NCBI GenBank assembly: GCA_032622095.1
Contig: CP136063.1
Span: 144,907,950-144,971,949 of the forward strand
Reading direction: 5' to 3'
From: Siphonodentalium dalli
Lineage: Eukaryota > Mollusca > Scaphopoda > Gadilida > Siphonodentaliidae
Length of the DNA: 64,000 bases
Every line of letters begins with the position of its first letter. Positions within the stretch are counted from its first letter, which is position 1. Shown in pieces: positions 1 to 11,369 of this stretch. The position numbers and the translations under genes are program-made. The notes beneath the pieces were generated by a model. That model saw only the letters and a program-made list of their open reading frames with translations, searched no databases and was not told where the DNA came from.

Positions 1-1916
1 GGTCGCCGAGTCACTATGTAGCCATGGAAATGACGATTAGCTTTCTTGAGTAAATTCTCACAGCCTGCAAAGGTATCTGGGTCACGTGATTACATGTAGC
101 TAGCTTTGCTAAATTCTCCTAATCTGCAAGTTCACTCGAATATTCTTGACGCAAATTGAATTCAATGGACAAAATCCCTTACAGTTACACCTGCATGTTT
201 TATATACCCAACAAATACATATTAGCTACTTTGTGAATCGTGATATGTCATACCATAAATACCCATTATGGTAGGCATGTTGGTATTTGTTTATAGTTCG
301 CAAGAATATACGCTGCAATGTCGCTTTGATTATTCATGCGATTGATGTGACGTCAGTTCATTAATAATCTTTAACCAGTCATGGGTGCCATGTATCGCAA
401 CTACCGTACAGTAACGGTGCAGATATTTATTATCGCCAATTCGTTATCGTTAATTTTATCAGGGAATTTCATAGGAAATGGTAGATAAAGAGTGATACCA
501 TGCAAAAATAAATAACTCAACAATGCAGGGTAGATACTACATGTATACTGAAATGGAGCCTATACAAGTTGGTAGAGGCATATCAGGAGACATCGGGTCG
601 TCATCTTTGTATCCCGTCCCATATGGAATCCATATCCCTCCTCAGGGTTCCCATATGGGGTCGATGTCCGCCATTTTGTTATTCATGGAACTCTGCCGCC
701 TCGGGTATATTTTCGGTGTATTTTGGCGCCAAGATAAGGGGTATCTGTCGGAAATCAAGTTCTGTTAATTTAAAGACATACATGTAGATGATATACCAAA
801 ACCTGCATATGATATATTTGAGAAATTCTAAACACTCATAAATTAACTATCAAACTCAAGTTTGTTGTCCTGCTTCTGGTGATTAGCCATTGACTCAATG
901 CGTTGAAGTTCAACGCCCATGACGCGTCACTGTGGCGTTACATAAGTTAATAGCCATAGACAACAAATTTACACGGAAAACATGATATGTGGGTGACATG
1001 ATAAAATCGTTACAGGGCTCGTTGTTGCCGGCTACGGTGACATATGAGGCTCAGCGAGATTAATATCGGGCTCGGCTAGCGGGCCAGTCATATGAAATTT
1101 GTATGGGCCAATTCCTTTGAATTCTGGGCATATAATATTGATATTGGTAATTACGTGGACCCTTCTGTATCTGTTCATGACTCGTATTGACTGACTTATG
1201 TTTTCTCCGCACGGACTCCAATTCTGTAACACATGTGTTGGGAATATGTGTTTTGGGTACCCAGTAGTACATTACCAGTCAATTTGCAAAATCCTACCTG
1301 TCAAAAAGTTTGTTGTGAGCAAACCCGCCCTGTCGCCCAGCTTGAAATCACAACTGGCTATTATCTACGGGTCAGGCCAAGAATTCACAACAACAAAAAA
1401 TGCTGAAATGAGTTTTATGGCTTTTCATTTCATAATGAGGGATGTGAATACCATCCAGAGAAGAAGAATCATTCGAACCGGATGAAAATTATGAATTGGC
1501 TTCTTTATCTATAAATTTGTATAAAACATGACTTTTACTGATAGGCAAGTCTGATCAAAGAGAAACTATTTCACAACATACCTATATTTTAACATTGTTG
1601 ATATACATGTATATATAGAGGATCTACATCGGCCCATATAAGGCATGCGATAACGTTTCACGTAACTGGCCTCATAAAGAAATAGTCCCAGATAAATAAA
1701 GACTCTTTGTCGTATTTAATGGCGTATATTTAATGACATAATTTTTCAAACTCTTCATTCATTATAGCTTGTGGGGAAAATATTGGAAGCCAAAGTATTT
1801 TGAGACGTAGTGTACGGAATGTAAACAGACGACAGACCGATTTCAAGAGTGACCTGGCACTATTTCCTATTATTAAACGAACGTTTATTATCACAATTTA
1901 TAGAATGGGTTTATTG
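1..1916. other. intergenic, nothing recognised
   Basis: AT-rich sequence with only short open frames, the longest being 95 codons at 1198-1485 on the plus strand. None shows a motif or composition that I recognise. I see no terminal repeats, hairpins or RNA genes here. Confidence 0.4.
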
Positions 1917-2131
1917 AATGGAATAAGGGTAGGACCATGTAATAAATATATTTTATAACATTTTTTCGTACATTTTTGTTTACATGTTTACATGTATTTG
2001 ACAAAACTTGCTGCATAAAAAATTCTGAGCAATCCTTCTGTTTGGTTTCAGACCAAGTCAATATGATACTAGTCGCTACAATCCAGTTTGGAAACACGAA
2101 CGAACATACTGACATCCAGGGGATACAGAGG
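1917..2131 (+). repeat. exon-like duplicated block, copy 1
   Basis: This block of about 215 bp recurs at 2954-3166 in direct orientation with high identity. Both copies end with a pyrimidine-rich tract and an AG (…GGTTTCAG), then an open frame containing NMILVATIQFGN and NEHTDIQGIQ. A donor-like GGTGAGT lies downstream of copy 1 near 2169. The layout looks like a duplicated exon with its 3' splice site, but I recognise no protein family, and the frame stops soon after the similarity ends. A duplicated piece of a dispersed repeat is equally possible. Confidence 0.6.
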
Positions 2132-2205
2132 CAACCTATTGAAAGCATGAGGGACATTTTCAAGTGATGGGTGAGTATTTGTAGAGGCAGCTAGATATTT
2201 CTCTC

Positions 2206-2928
2206 CAGTGTTCGCGCTGGACCGAAAAATAATTTAGCCAAATGAAAATTTTATTAGCCAAATGAAAAAAACTTTAGCCAAATGTTTTTTCGCCAAATTA
2301 AATCCTCATTTTCTGGGTGGTTCACAATTAATGACTAAAATATTCGCTTTAAACTTTATTTGTTATTCAGTATAAAAACATAATTAAAACAACACAAAAA
2401 CAACTTTAAAAAAAATATTATATGAACATATGTATGTATTATATCACACAAGCAGATCAATTCATAAAACATTACTATAGAATACGGCGGGATTTCACAT
2501 CGCAAAAGCCCGCATAAATCCGCTAAGCTAATTGATTGTAATAACTCTATGTTGTTGACACTTTTATGATGAGAAGCCAGTTTATTAAACGGGATGCAGA
2601 TTACGCAACCATTGATTAAGAACTGCTCTTCTGAGCAAAGCATTTAGGTATTTTATCTTACAGACGGCTTAATCAGTTACATAACCAGTATACAGCTTAA
2701 GCGTTTTGACGATTAGGCTGGTTAAATGTCATCGACGGCGTATTAACATAAGTACGAAATACTTTCGTCACATAACTTCGATCTATTCAGCGCTTTTATT
2801 AATTAACGACTCTATGCTTTCCGTCTCCATTTGGGGTAAAAAAAAGTTTAGCCAAATGAAATTTTTATTAGCCAAATTCGAATAATATTAGCCATTGGCT
2901 AATTTGGCTACCGACAGCGCGAACACTG
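2206..2928. mobile_element. short non-autonomous hAT-type element (723 bp)
   Basis: The ends are inverted copies of CAGTGTTCGCGCTG. Both ends are followed inward by repeated ATTAGCCAAATGAAA-like words, which gives long imperfect sub-terminal similarity. The eight bases before the element (TTTCTCTC, 2198-2205) are repeated exactly after it (2929-2936). An 8-bp target duplication with CAGTG-type ends is characteristic of the hAT superfamily. No transposase frame is present, so this is a MITE-sized deletion derivative. It shares its ends with the 2.9 kb element at 4249-7176 and lies between the two copies of the exon-like block. Confidence 0.85.
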
Positions 2929-2953
2929 TTTCTCTCTAAATCACGGATATGAA

Positions 2954-3166
2954 AATGGAATAAGGTTAGGACCATGTAATAAATATATTTTATAACATTT
3001 GTTCGTACATTATAGTTTACTGTTACATGTATGTGATAAAACTTGCTGCATCAAAAATTCTGAGCAATCCTTCTGTTCGGTTTCAGACAAAGTCAATATG
3101 ATACTAGTCGCTACAATCCAGTTTGGGAACATAAACGAACATACTGACATCCAGGGGATACAGAGC
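2954..3166 (+). repeat. exon-like duplicated block, copy 2
   Basis: Direct copy of 1917-2131. The NMILVATIQFGN frame is kept, with a few replacements such as N-T to N-I. It ends 12 codons later at a stop near 3182. The intervening hAT element carries its own target duplication, so it inserted independently of the duplication. Confidence 0.6.
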
Positions 3167-4212
3167 CACTTGTTTTATGATTGACAGGTACAAAATCTAT
3201 TCTAGCCATGGTTATCCGATCTGAATGTAATTTGGTATGGAGGTTTGCCATCACAAATACTTTCAAAAGAGTGCCCAATTGCGTTATTTGTGTTTTAATT
3301 TTGTCTGATTAATCGACCTTCATAAATTTTTCTCGATTTTGTGTCTCAGGCTTTGAACCAATTTCAACAAACAAAGTTTTGGTATTCACTCGTGCAGGTG
3401 TTATTCAGTCATCACGAGTCGGATTAAGACATCTTTCAAAATAAGCCAGATCAGAAAATTAATAAACCTCATTAGAAAGATACCTTGGTGGGGGTATTAC
3501 ATGTATATATTATATATATATATATTATATATTATATATATTATACCAAGCTCTTTCCTTAGTAAACTAAAATAGAAAAATTGGCCCATGTATCTACTAT
3601 CTAGCTACTAACTATAAGCAAGGGCGATGTTTATCTCACAAATTTTTGGTAATGGGCAGGTGGTGGGTGGTAATTTTCAGATTAGTGATTTAACATCATA
3701 ACTTGAACAAATATCAACTGATTTGTTGATATTTGATATATGAGACTTGCTCATTAATGCTCAACAATGTCTTGATCGATTTTGAAAACCGGTCAGGTCT
3801 GTGAAGCACAGCCCTTAATTAGTTAATTTTTAATAGTGCCATAACTTGAAAAAAAATTATCAACTGATTTTGTTATATTCGGTATATGAGACTCGCTTAA
3901 TAATGTCTTGTTCGAATTCAAAGTCTACTAATATGGTTTATAAGCATTCTTTCTCTATTTCTATAGATTACATGTATCTCATCCTGTTTTTTTGAAGATA
4001 TCCTACAAGCTATCCAACAGTGAACAGAATTTAGATCCTACTCAGGCTACTGGTAACTCTTAAGAAGAATTAGGATAGATGAAACAGTAACTATTAAGGT
4101 TATGGATCTACCACAGGTAACTTGAATTTTTAGCTGCATTAATTTTAGACTTATTTTAGTTCAACTGAGAAATAGTTATGACTGCTTGTCCAGGCAACTT
4201 AACTTGAAAGAG
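3167..4212. other. AT-rich spacer with microsatellite and degenerate monomers
   Basis: Contains a TA-rich microsatellite (3501-3545). At 3690-3935 there are two weak copies of a monomer with the words AACTTGAACAAATATCAACTGATT and ATATGAGACT, related to the array at 7850-8470. No gene is seen. Confidence 0.5.
3501..3545. repeat. TA-rich microsatellite
   Basis: About 45 bases of alternating T and A with occasional ATT interruptions. Such tracts are unstable and are expected in this AT-rich background. Confidence 0.9.
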
Positions 4213-4464
4213 TTGTGTGGTATAGCGTGATACAAGGTGATTTGGGACCAGTGTTCACGCTGGCGGTAGCCATTTTAGCCATTGGCGAAAATAAATTGTA
4301 AATGGCGAAAAAAAGACCAAATGGCGAAAAAAATGGCTACATTAATTTATTCTCAAATATGTCCATCTGGACATGGTGGCGATTATAAACACACAAGCAG
4401 TCATCGGTCTAATAACATCACGCGCAGCTGACATCCGTACAACAAAAGCGTTGCCACCCCGTGT

Positions 4465-4854
4465 ATGTTACGCGCGCGGTTCGAAATACAACTGGAATCA
4501 CCATCACCCACAGCGGCGGCTCGAGCAGAAATGGAGATGGATCCACCATTCTCTACACCGGAGACGCCAACCTACATCGGACAGGTGTCCCCGGAGGAAA
4601 ATCCTGGTCAGGCAGAAGCAACACTTAGTACACCTGAGCGGCTAATTATTTCACTGACAAATGCATTGCAACATCTAGCCCCAGGACTGGGATACGACCG
4701 AACAGTCGCCTACATAGAGACCTTGCGAGCAGAAAGTGCACCGGCTAAAACCGCAAACAACAACACACCACAAAAGGAACAGCCACCTGCCAAAAGAAGA
4801 AAAAAAGAAGAAAAAATAAATTCTGTAAAATGTTTTTTTCTTCTTGATATCTAA
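4465..4854 (+). CDS. hypothetical protein inside hAT-type element
   Basis: A 129-codon frame that I do not recognise. The product is Pro/Glu/Ala-rich in its first half (residues about 10-60). It has a short hydrophobic stretch around residues 60-75 (ERLIISLTNALQHL) and then a strongly basic cluster (PPAKRRKKEEK, about residues 107-117) that resembles a nuclear localisation signal. The upstream ATG at 4465 and an inner start at MEMDPPF (around residue 23) are both possible. The frame ends in a poly-pyrimidine-like stretch, so the last residues may be intronic read-through. It is the only coding-looking segment of the element and could be a first exon of an accessory or transposase gene. It could also be chance. 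No homologous domain is recognised. Confidence 0.3.
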   Translation: MLRARFEIQLESPSPTAAARAEMEMDPPFSTPETPTYIGQVSPEENPGQAEATLSTPERLIISLTNALQHLAPGLGYDRTVAYIETLRAESAPAKTANNNTPQKEQPPAKRRKKEEKINSVKCFFLLDI

Positions 4855-5100
4855 TTAAAGGCAAAAAACATGAGGGATTAAGGAAAGGGCCTCTCGGCCC
4901 TTTCGACAATCCCGGGGCCAGCCACCCCAAACCACTCACCTAAACAAAAAAAGTATGTTACGCGATCCGATGGGCTTGGAGCAATTAGTAATAGGTGTTC
5001 ATTGGTATTGATTTCATGCAGGGTCAATGGCAGACGCTTTGTGTTGTAATAAACGCAACTTTTGAGTGGGGATAAGGGAAAAATGCTTAACATGTTGAAC

Positions 5101-5167
5101 CCGTAACACCGATATTTAGGTGCAAACGAACCGTGACTATATCCCGTAACACCGATATTTCGGTGCA
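5101..5167. repeat. duplicated CCCGTAACACCGATATTT box
   Basis: Two copies of the 18-mer CCCGTAACACCGATATTT lie about 43 bp apart. The second continues into a palindrome, CACCGATATTTCGGTG. It sits inside the 2.9 kb hAT-type element and could be a protein-binding site or a remnant of a smaller insert. Confidence 0.6.
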
Positions 5168-5179
5168 GCGACGACATGA

Positions 5180-6600
5180 TTCGGTAGCAAATTTATATAT
5201 AGTATAACGAGCGTCAGACCCACTGATTTATATTTAAATTGCCCCCACATATGTCAGCGGCGCGCATGGTTCGTATGGAATGGTTGGTCGCTAGTATCGG
5301 GTAGAAATATATGCGCATAGCATATAATCTACAAAAACATACGATATTTTAAGCGGACTGTGCCGCTATATTTAGGGCATATAATTTCGTGTTCCCCGTG
5401 TGTGTACAGAACAGACATAATTTAGACACACAATTTCAGTTTAAATTACCCTCGCGTATATTATTCAGTGTTCTATCGCCTATCAAGTTGATTTATTCGC
5501 GCATGCGCAGACCAGCACAATGACAAATAAATGGTTTATAACGTACTTATACACGACATACCAACTAACATATATATTTAAATGGGCCTATTGAAGTCAG
5601 CGCTGGCAAAGGTGTGTATATGGATTGGCTGCCCGCTAGAAACGGGTAGGAAAATATGCACATGCGCGCAGGCTATAATTCATTTTGAAAAATGAGTTTA
5701 AGTGAATTGTGGCGCTATATATGACATATAGTTGCATGTTTCACATGTTCAGTAGACACAATCTAGACAGCTTACTTGAACAATGGGGCCACGATATGTT
5801 ACGGGAAATTACGTTGTTTCTGCATGGTCTCTGTAATATCAGTCTCTGTTATGCCACATGCGGCAAAAAGTCTATTGCATATCAAGTTGACTTACTCGCA
5901 CATGGTCAGGTATATCTTAAATTTCACATTAGAATATTGGTTGCATCGAAACGCAATTCGCTGATGTATAATTACAACGTTAAAAGCTAGAATTCGTTTA
6001 TCCTGCAAATTTCGGGTAGTTGCCTAGTAACTGTTTCTAAGGAGAGATCGGGTGGCAAAGTATCCCGGTCTTACAATGATCAGTGGTCCATGCATGCATA
6101 GCATGCCTGTACAGTTTCAGTTATGTGTCCCCTTTGAACATAACCAACACCACGCGACTATAGACACTGTCTAAATTAAGGCAAAACATACCACTGAATA
6201 GTTAGTGCAATGTCATTCGATCATTAGTGGTATTTGCTTAGCAACCGTTGCTACCCATGAATGGGATATTTGGTTCACTATTCTGGTCGGGTATATCTCA
6301 AATTTCACGTTAGGGTATTTATTACCTGTATCAAAAAACGCAATCACTGAGATTGAATAACGATGCTATAAGCTATATTTACATTTTCCAGTCAATTCCG
6401 GGTAGTTGCCTAGCAACCGTTACCAAGGAATTGCCGCGAGGCAACAAAGTCTCGCGATCTTATACTGATCGCTGATCCATGGGGGACTAACCTGCAAAGT
6501 TTCAGACCTGGGTCACAGTTTGAACATAATCAACGCCATGCGACTAGAACTGTCTAATTTAAGCGGAAATACCACTGGGAGCACCGGGTCAGGGTGTCGA
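5180..6600. repeat. diverged direct repeats of about 380 bp
   Basis: Two pairs of related segments can be aligned by eye. Segments beginning near 5190 and 5570 share GGGTAG-AAATAT-TGC-CATG and TATCAAGTTGA-TTA-TCGC. Segments beginning near 5904 and 6282 share GGTATATCTNAAATTTCAC, GGGTAGTTGCCTAG, and GAACATAA-CAAC-CCA-GCGACTA. They fill most of the interior of the hAT-type element and contain no significant frame. Confidence 0.6.
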
Positions 6601-7186
6601 TCACTGTGGGGCGTCAGGGTTCAAAGGGTTAACCACTTTACGTGACGGAGGTTTTTGTTTCGAGTCAAGTTTCCAAAATGAATTTCTTGCATTTGCAGTT
6701 TAATCCCTATTAATTAATTCCAACTTTTTACAAAACCGATCGATCTGTCCAACTAGCCGCGATTAAAATTATCCTAATTGCGTAGTCACCAGTGTATACC
6801 TATTATTTTCCCGCGAATTGAACAAATATGTACCAGATACGCATAGGCATAGATAAAACTATGCACAAACTCGCGAATAAATAAAACTTTAGGTTCCGTT
6901 CAGATATCGTATTGCATATTTTCGCTATATGTTAATACACCGCAATTTGTTTTTATGTGCGATGGTCTAAAAGCTTTCATTGTATGTGGAATCGATTGTT
7001 ATTGCTCATATTACATTGTTATTGTTTTCTTTTGTCAATAAAATGTAATATACGTTCAATTTATATGAAAAAAAACATTCTCAAACAAGTGGCTAAATTA
7101 AATTCGAAGTGGCTAAAAAAATTGGCATTTGGCTAAAATAATGGCTAAAGGAATTTCTGGGCCAGCGTGAACACTGTTTGGGATAT

Positions 7187-7223
7187 GACCAATACCAACA
7201 CGAACCGATGGGTGGTATTGGTC
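7187..7223. repeat. small perfect hairpin
   Basis: GACCAATACCA (7187-7197) is matched by TGGTATTGGTC (7213-7223), giving an 11-bp perfect stem with a 15-base loop. It lies directly beside the right end of the hAT-type element and inside the older inverted repeat at 4213/7260. Confidence 0.75.
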
Positions 7224-7260
7224 CTGTTGAGTCTTGTATCATGCTATAACACACAACACA

Positions 7261-7849
7261 AGACACTGTAACATTTTTACCATGTTGACAATTCTAACCA
7301 ATTGGGAAAAAATGCTCCATCTGTGAGTTTGCATGCCAAAAGTTACATTTTGAACGAATCTGATAACATTACTCTCACATGCCTTTAGAATAATCATGAT
7401 GGCCCAATGATGAATTTTGTTTACATGTCAGATTCCAAATGATAACAACCAAGATCAGAATAAAAATTGAGGTCTGTTGGATTGGGAAGAAGATGTTAAA
7501 GCATTCAGAGGGGTAGTTGTGGAAAATGGTTTCTGTATAATTCCAAGTGATGTCCACCAAGATGACTTGGATAAGAACAAAAATCTATACTTTTTGCCAA
7601 ATCTTTCCATGATGGGAGGTGGAAGTGGGTTGAGATATTTAGACCTGAGTATCCCCTCTCCACCATGAATGAGCATAAGAAAAACAAGTTTAAGTTTGTT
7701 ACAAACCTATGTAACACAGCCATTTATTGATGAATTGTGACAATTTTTGGTACATGACTTTATTCTCACATTTGACAGAAAGTCAGGCCAGCCCCGTCTT
7801 TTAACCAGAGTTATCCCACTTATGTATATGTAATTTTATGTCCATTAGT
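7261..7849. other. intergenic, nothing recognised
   Basis: No coding region or terminal repeat is supported. The overlapping short frames around 7375-7723 on both strands show no protein-like features. Confidence 0.4.
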
Positions 7850-8470
7850 GTGGTAACTTTATAACAAATGTCAGCTAATTAAATTCCTATTTGGTTTATT
7901 GATCTTTCACAACAATGTCTTGATTGAGTTAAACAACCAGTTTTGTCCAATTTGTTTTACCTGAGTTACAGCCCTTAGTTTATCTCTTTTGAGCAATTTT
8001 GGGGAAATTTATGTCTGATGCACGATAACTTGAACAAACTTCAACTGATTCCATTCGTATTGGGTGTATGTATCGTTTACAACAATATCCTGAACGAGTT
8101 CGAAAACCAAATTTGTCCGAGATTTTTTACCTGCGTTATGGCCCCTAGATTGTCTATTTTAGCAATTTTATGACTGTTAGCACGGAAATTTCAACTGTAT
8201 CCATTCATATTGAGTGTATGGATCTTTCACAGCAATATCATGATTGAGTTCGAAAACCAGGTTTGTCCGATTATTTTTACGGCCCTAGTTTGTTTATTGT
8301 CAGCAAGTTTATGACCATTTGCGTGATAACTTGAAGAAACTTTCAACTGATTCCATTCATATTGGGTATATGGACCTTTCACAACTATAACCAATATCTC
8401 GGTTGAGTTCAAAAACCGGGTTTGTCCGTTTTTTTTTACCTGAGTTATGGCCCTTAATTCTGAGTTATGA
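7850..8470. repeat. tandem array of about four diverged 150-bp monomers
   Basis: Each unit carries the series TCAACTGATTCCATTCATATTGG, a variant of ATCTTTCACAACAATATC, then TTGAGTTCGAAAACC, TTTGTCCG, TTTTTACCTGAGTTATGGCCC and TTTATGACC. Units start near 7880, 8045, 8190 and 8335. The order of words is the same as in the inner monomers of the hairpin-ended families at 16.9 and 24.8 kb, so this is probably a copy that has lost its terminal hairpin. Confidence 0.7.
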
Positions 8471-8553
8471 TTCTGAAGGGGAAAAAAACCCGGATTAAAG
8501 CCATCTTTGATGAGCAACCCTAGTTTTGTCATCCTTGGGTGGGAGTATTTATA

Positions 8554-9233
8554 CAGTTAAACTTCGTTACGTCGAATCGCAAGGGACCGTTGGATTACTT
8601 CGAGTTATCCGAGTGTTCGACTGTTTTTACCATTTGGTGACCACAAATTCCAACCAGTTGAATTCATATCGATCCGATATGGCCCACGATTGCTGCATCA
8701 GTGTCATGGCATCGAGAACATTCAAATTGAGTTCAGCCTTCTTGTCAATAGCATTTCTTCGTTTGGAACATTGTTTTCGTTTTGGGAAGACATGACTGAA
8801 TGAAATTATTCTCTGTATCAGGCCGTTTAAATATGGTTTTCATTTCGCCTGTCAACACTACTAATCCTCACAGGAGAAATTGACCCCCACACCTCGTTAA
8901 TATGCTAAATAAACAATGCATTAGGATAAATAAAGACTCCAGGAAACTTCACAGCTTTTTAGGGTAATGAATAGAAGCACACTGAGTTATAATCACATGG
9001 CGATGCGTCGCCGACGGCGCTTCGATTTAACCATAGTAATTAGTGTTATAATCTGGCTGGTGGGACTAAATTTCGTTTCGACTTAAGCGGAATTTCGACT
9101 TATCCACCTTCGACTTAACCGTAATTATTCTAATGGCTTTGCTCACAAGCTCAGCCGGGACCAGGCGATGTCTTCGACTTAAGTGGGGTATTCGAGTTAC
9201 CGACGTCACGTTCGACTTAACAAAGTTTAACTG
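8554..9233. mobile_element. Tc1/mariner-type TIR element (680 bp)
   Basis: The left end CAGTTAAACTTCGTTA (8554) is matched in inverted orientation by TAACAAAGTTTAACTG (ending 9233). A TA dinucleotide lies immediately outside each end (8552-8553 and 9234-9235). CAGT-type ends with a TA target duplication are characteristic of Tc1/mariner/pogo elements. The right half carries at least five TTCGACTTA words in one orientation between about 9078 and 9220, resembling sub-terminal transposase-binding repeats. No transposase frame is recognised, so this is non-autonomous. Confidence 0.8.
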
Positions 9234-9407
9234 TACTTAATGGTATGCCTGGAATCTCGCTGATTTTGTTTGTTATTATCACAGGTTGAAAAACTTTTTC
9301 TCAGAGTTGTTAGTTGAAAAGTTGCAAAAATAAACAAATTACTGTTTTATCACGGCTGCCTGGATATCTTCATCACACATCATCCTGCCCAACTGGGAAT
9401 TATATCA

Positions 9408-10016
9408 TACTAGCTGGTGGACCCAACTTCGTCCGGGCTGTTTCCCCTCTGCTTTCTGGCGAAATGCGCGATTTGACATTGAATTGATCATTTTAAAGGT
9501 CAAGGTCAGGTCGGGGTCACGATTCGACCCACCCAAAACACTCCTCGGACAAAAGTAACCGTAGGTACCAAGTTCTTCAAAATACCGTCAAAATTCGCGA
9601 TTTGACCTTGAATTGACCATTTTGAAGGTCAGGTCGGGGTCACAATTTGACCCGTCCAAAACACTCCTCGAACAAAAGTATCCCTAGGTCTCAAATTCAT
9701 CAAAATTCGTCCGTTTTACCCTATTTGACCTTAAATTGAACTTTGAAGGTCAAGATCAGGTCGGGGTCTCGATTTAACACGTTCAAAAGACTCCCCGGAC
9801 AAAGGTACCTATAGGTATCAAATTTCGTCAAAGTCCGTCCCGATTTGACCTTGAATTGACATTTTTGAAGGTCGGGGTCACGATTTGACCCGTCCAAAAT
9901 ATTCCCCAGACAAAAGTAACCCTAGGTATCAAATTTCGTCTAAATCCGTCAGGCAGTTTTCCCAGCCATAGCTAACAAAGAAACAGACAGAAGTCCCAAA
10001 ATATATATTAGATCTT
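9408..10016 (+). mobile_element. dispersed monomeric repeat, ACTAGCTGG…AAAATATATAT family
   Basis: The copy begins ACTAGCTGGTGGACCCAACT and contains four successive monomers of about 120 bp, starting near 9468, 9596, 9722 and 9841. Each has GATTTGACCTTGAATTGACC, GAAGGTC, GGTCGGGGTCACGATTTGAC and AGGTATCAAATTTCGTC. It ends CAGTTTTCCCAGCC…ACAGACAGAAGTCCCAAAATATATAT. A second member with the same order of blocks is split by the large palindromic element (46,672-46,853 and 60,651-60,945). The superfamily is not clear to me. There is no coding capacity. Confidence 0.7.
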
Positions 10017-11002
10017 GTATCTTTTCACACATAAACATGAACTCAGTGATTGTTTCTTCTCAATGTAATAGATACAGAAACATTTTTTTGGTTGGTGCCG
10101 AAATATACCACTTATATATATAGGCATTTCTTTGACACAAGGAATCTAATGCTGTGGACTAGAGTTGTCGAAGAGCACAACAATTGGTAACAAATTTATT
10201 GACGCTGACATTAACCACATGTATATTAAGAGGATATCTCGTGATTTGAGTGCACAAAAACAATTATCTCATTGAGGAAAGTAGACAAATGTTTATTTTC
10301 CTGAGTGAAAATATTTGGTATAAAAAACAGTATAGTTTAATCAATTGTTTTTGTTTTTATTTATCTGTTCAACAGTAATTATTTAAATAGAGATTAATGT
10401 GAAGGCACATACATGAAGGTAACATGAAATTGTGTTGTACATCTATTTGATTTCCTCACTCTCTACACAGGCACTATACTCTATAGGATATATCATTTTT
10501 ATACTCGTAATGGTCCGCTTCATAAGTTATTTGCAACAGTTAATTTACTGGACTGGATTGAATTTCTGAATCAAAGAGTGTCCACAATATAAACTTGCTT
10601 CTTTAATGACCCAAGACTTTGTGGTGATATATAATTCACTCATGTTAATCTTATATCATTTCTCATACTCTCGTTAATTTCCATGAATGGCAATTTGGTT
10701 TAACTCAAGTTGTTTTAAATATTCAATTCGATCCGAAATTTGATATTTGCAGAACCGTACTTAAATTTAAGCAAAGTATGGACAAAATCAGTTTAAAAAG
10801 ATTGCAGCAGTACACTTTAAAGTTGATAATCCAATGCCATATAGACAAACAGTCTACCACCATATTGTGGTACATACTAATTTATTCTGGGTGATTATAA
10901 ATTACCTGTATATTTTATTTTTTAGATATATCCCAATGTGAACAGAAATTGGACCATAACTTATCAAATGAGCTATTGGACGAGAACAAAAGGATATGAA
11001 TC
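10017..11002. other. intergenic, nothing recognised
   Basis: AT-rich sequence without a protein-like frame, terminal repeats or RNA gene that I can support. It ends at the target duplication of the LINE insertion. Confidence 0.4.
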
Positions 11003-11016
11003 TTAACAAAGGTAAT
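11003..11016. repeat. LINE target-site duplication (3' side)
   Basis: TTAACAAAGGTAAT here is repeated exactly at 15479-15492. A T-run (poly(A) on the minus strand) follows at once, up to 11039. Together these mark target-primed reverse transcription and fix the insertion at 11017-15478. Confidence 0.93.
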
Positions 11017-11158
11017 TTTTTTTTTTTTTTTTTTTTTTTAATTATTTATTCAATTTTTATATATATTATTTACATGTAGTATTGTATACATAACACAAAA
11101 CATTTACTGATATAATACTACGAGATGGGGAGGGGTGGGGTCACTGGCACTCCAACTT

Positions 11159-11202
11159 TCTCTCTCTCTCTCTCTCTCTCATCCTCTCTCTCTCTCTCTC
11201 GC
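11159..11202. repeat. TC microsatellite in the LINE 3' region
   Basis: Two blocks of (TC)n separated by ATCC. They lie between the end of ORF2 and the poly(A) tail of the LINE and were probably carried by the source element. Confidence 0.9.
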
Positions 11203-11369
11203 TTAAATGAAAATATGTATATTCTAATTGTTCGGTGCTAGTGATTTTATATTAATTTCTAAATCTATTAGTTTAATAAAGATAAAGTTGAAAAGATTCA
11301 ATATTCATAAGATATTAAAAACTGTCCCGGGAGACTCTCTTCGTTTTGATTGTATGAATGTTTCTGTTC

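Larger units (their letters stand above)
4249..7176. mobile_element. hAT-type DNA element, 2.9 kb, no recognisable transposase
   Basis: The termini are inverted copies of CAGTGTTCACGCTGGC, the same end family as the 723-bp element at 2206-2928. Flanking octamers are TTTGGGAC (4241-4248) and TTTGGGAT (7177-7184). This is an 8-bp target duplication with one mismatch, as expected of hAT. Short words near both ends (ATGGCGAAAA on the left, TGGCTAAA on the right) form sub-terminal repeats. The interior holds one 129-codon frame (4465-4854), a short duplicated palindrome (5101-5167) and diverged direct repeats of about 380 bp (5180-6600). No DDE or RNaseH-fold transposase is visible, so mobility would need a partner element. 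Confidence 0.8.
4213..7260. repeat. older inverted repeat split by the 2.9 kb hAT element
   Basis: The sequence GTTGTGTGGTATAGCGTGAT at 4213 onward is matched in reverse complement by ATCATGCTATAACACACAAC ending near 7260. The hAT element at 4249-7176 sits between the two arms. Without it the arms would be only about 50-60 bp apart and would enclose the smaller hairpin at 7187-7223, so the hAT copy appears to have landed in a pre-existing palindromic element. Confidence 0.65.

Noticed and set aside
7850-8470. CRISPR-like array
   Set aside because: Monomers of about 150 bp adjoin directly without unique spacers, and the DNA is clearly animal. The same applies to the arrays at 9.5, 24 and 29 kb.
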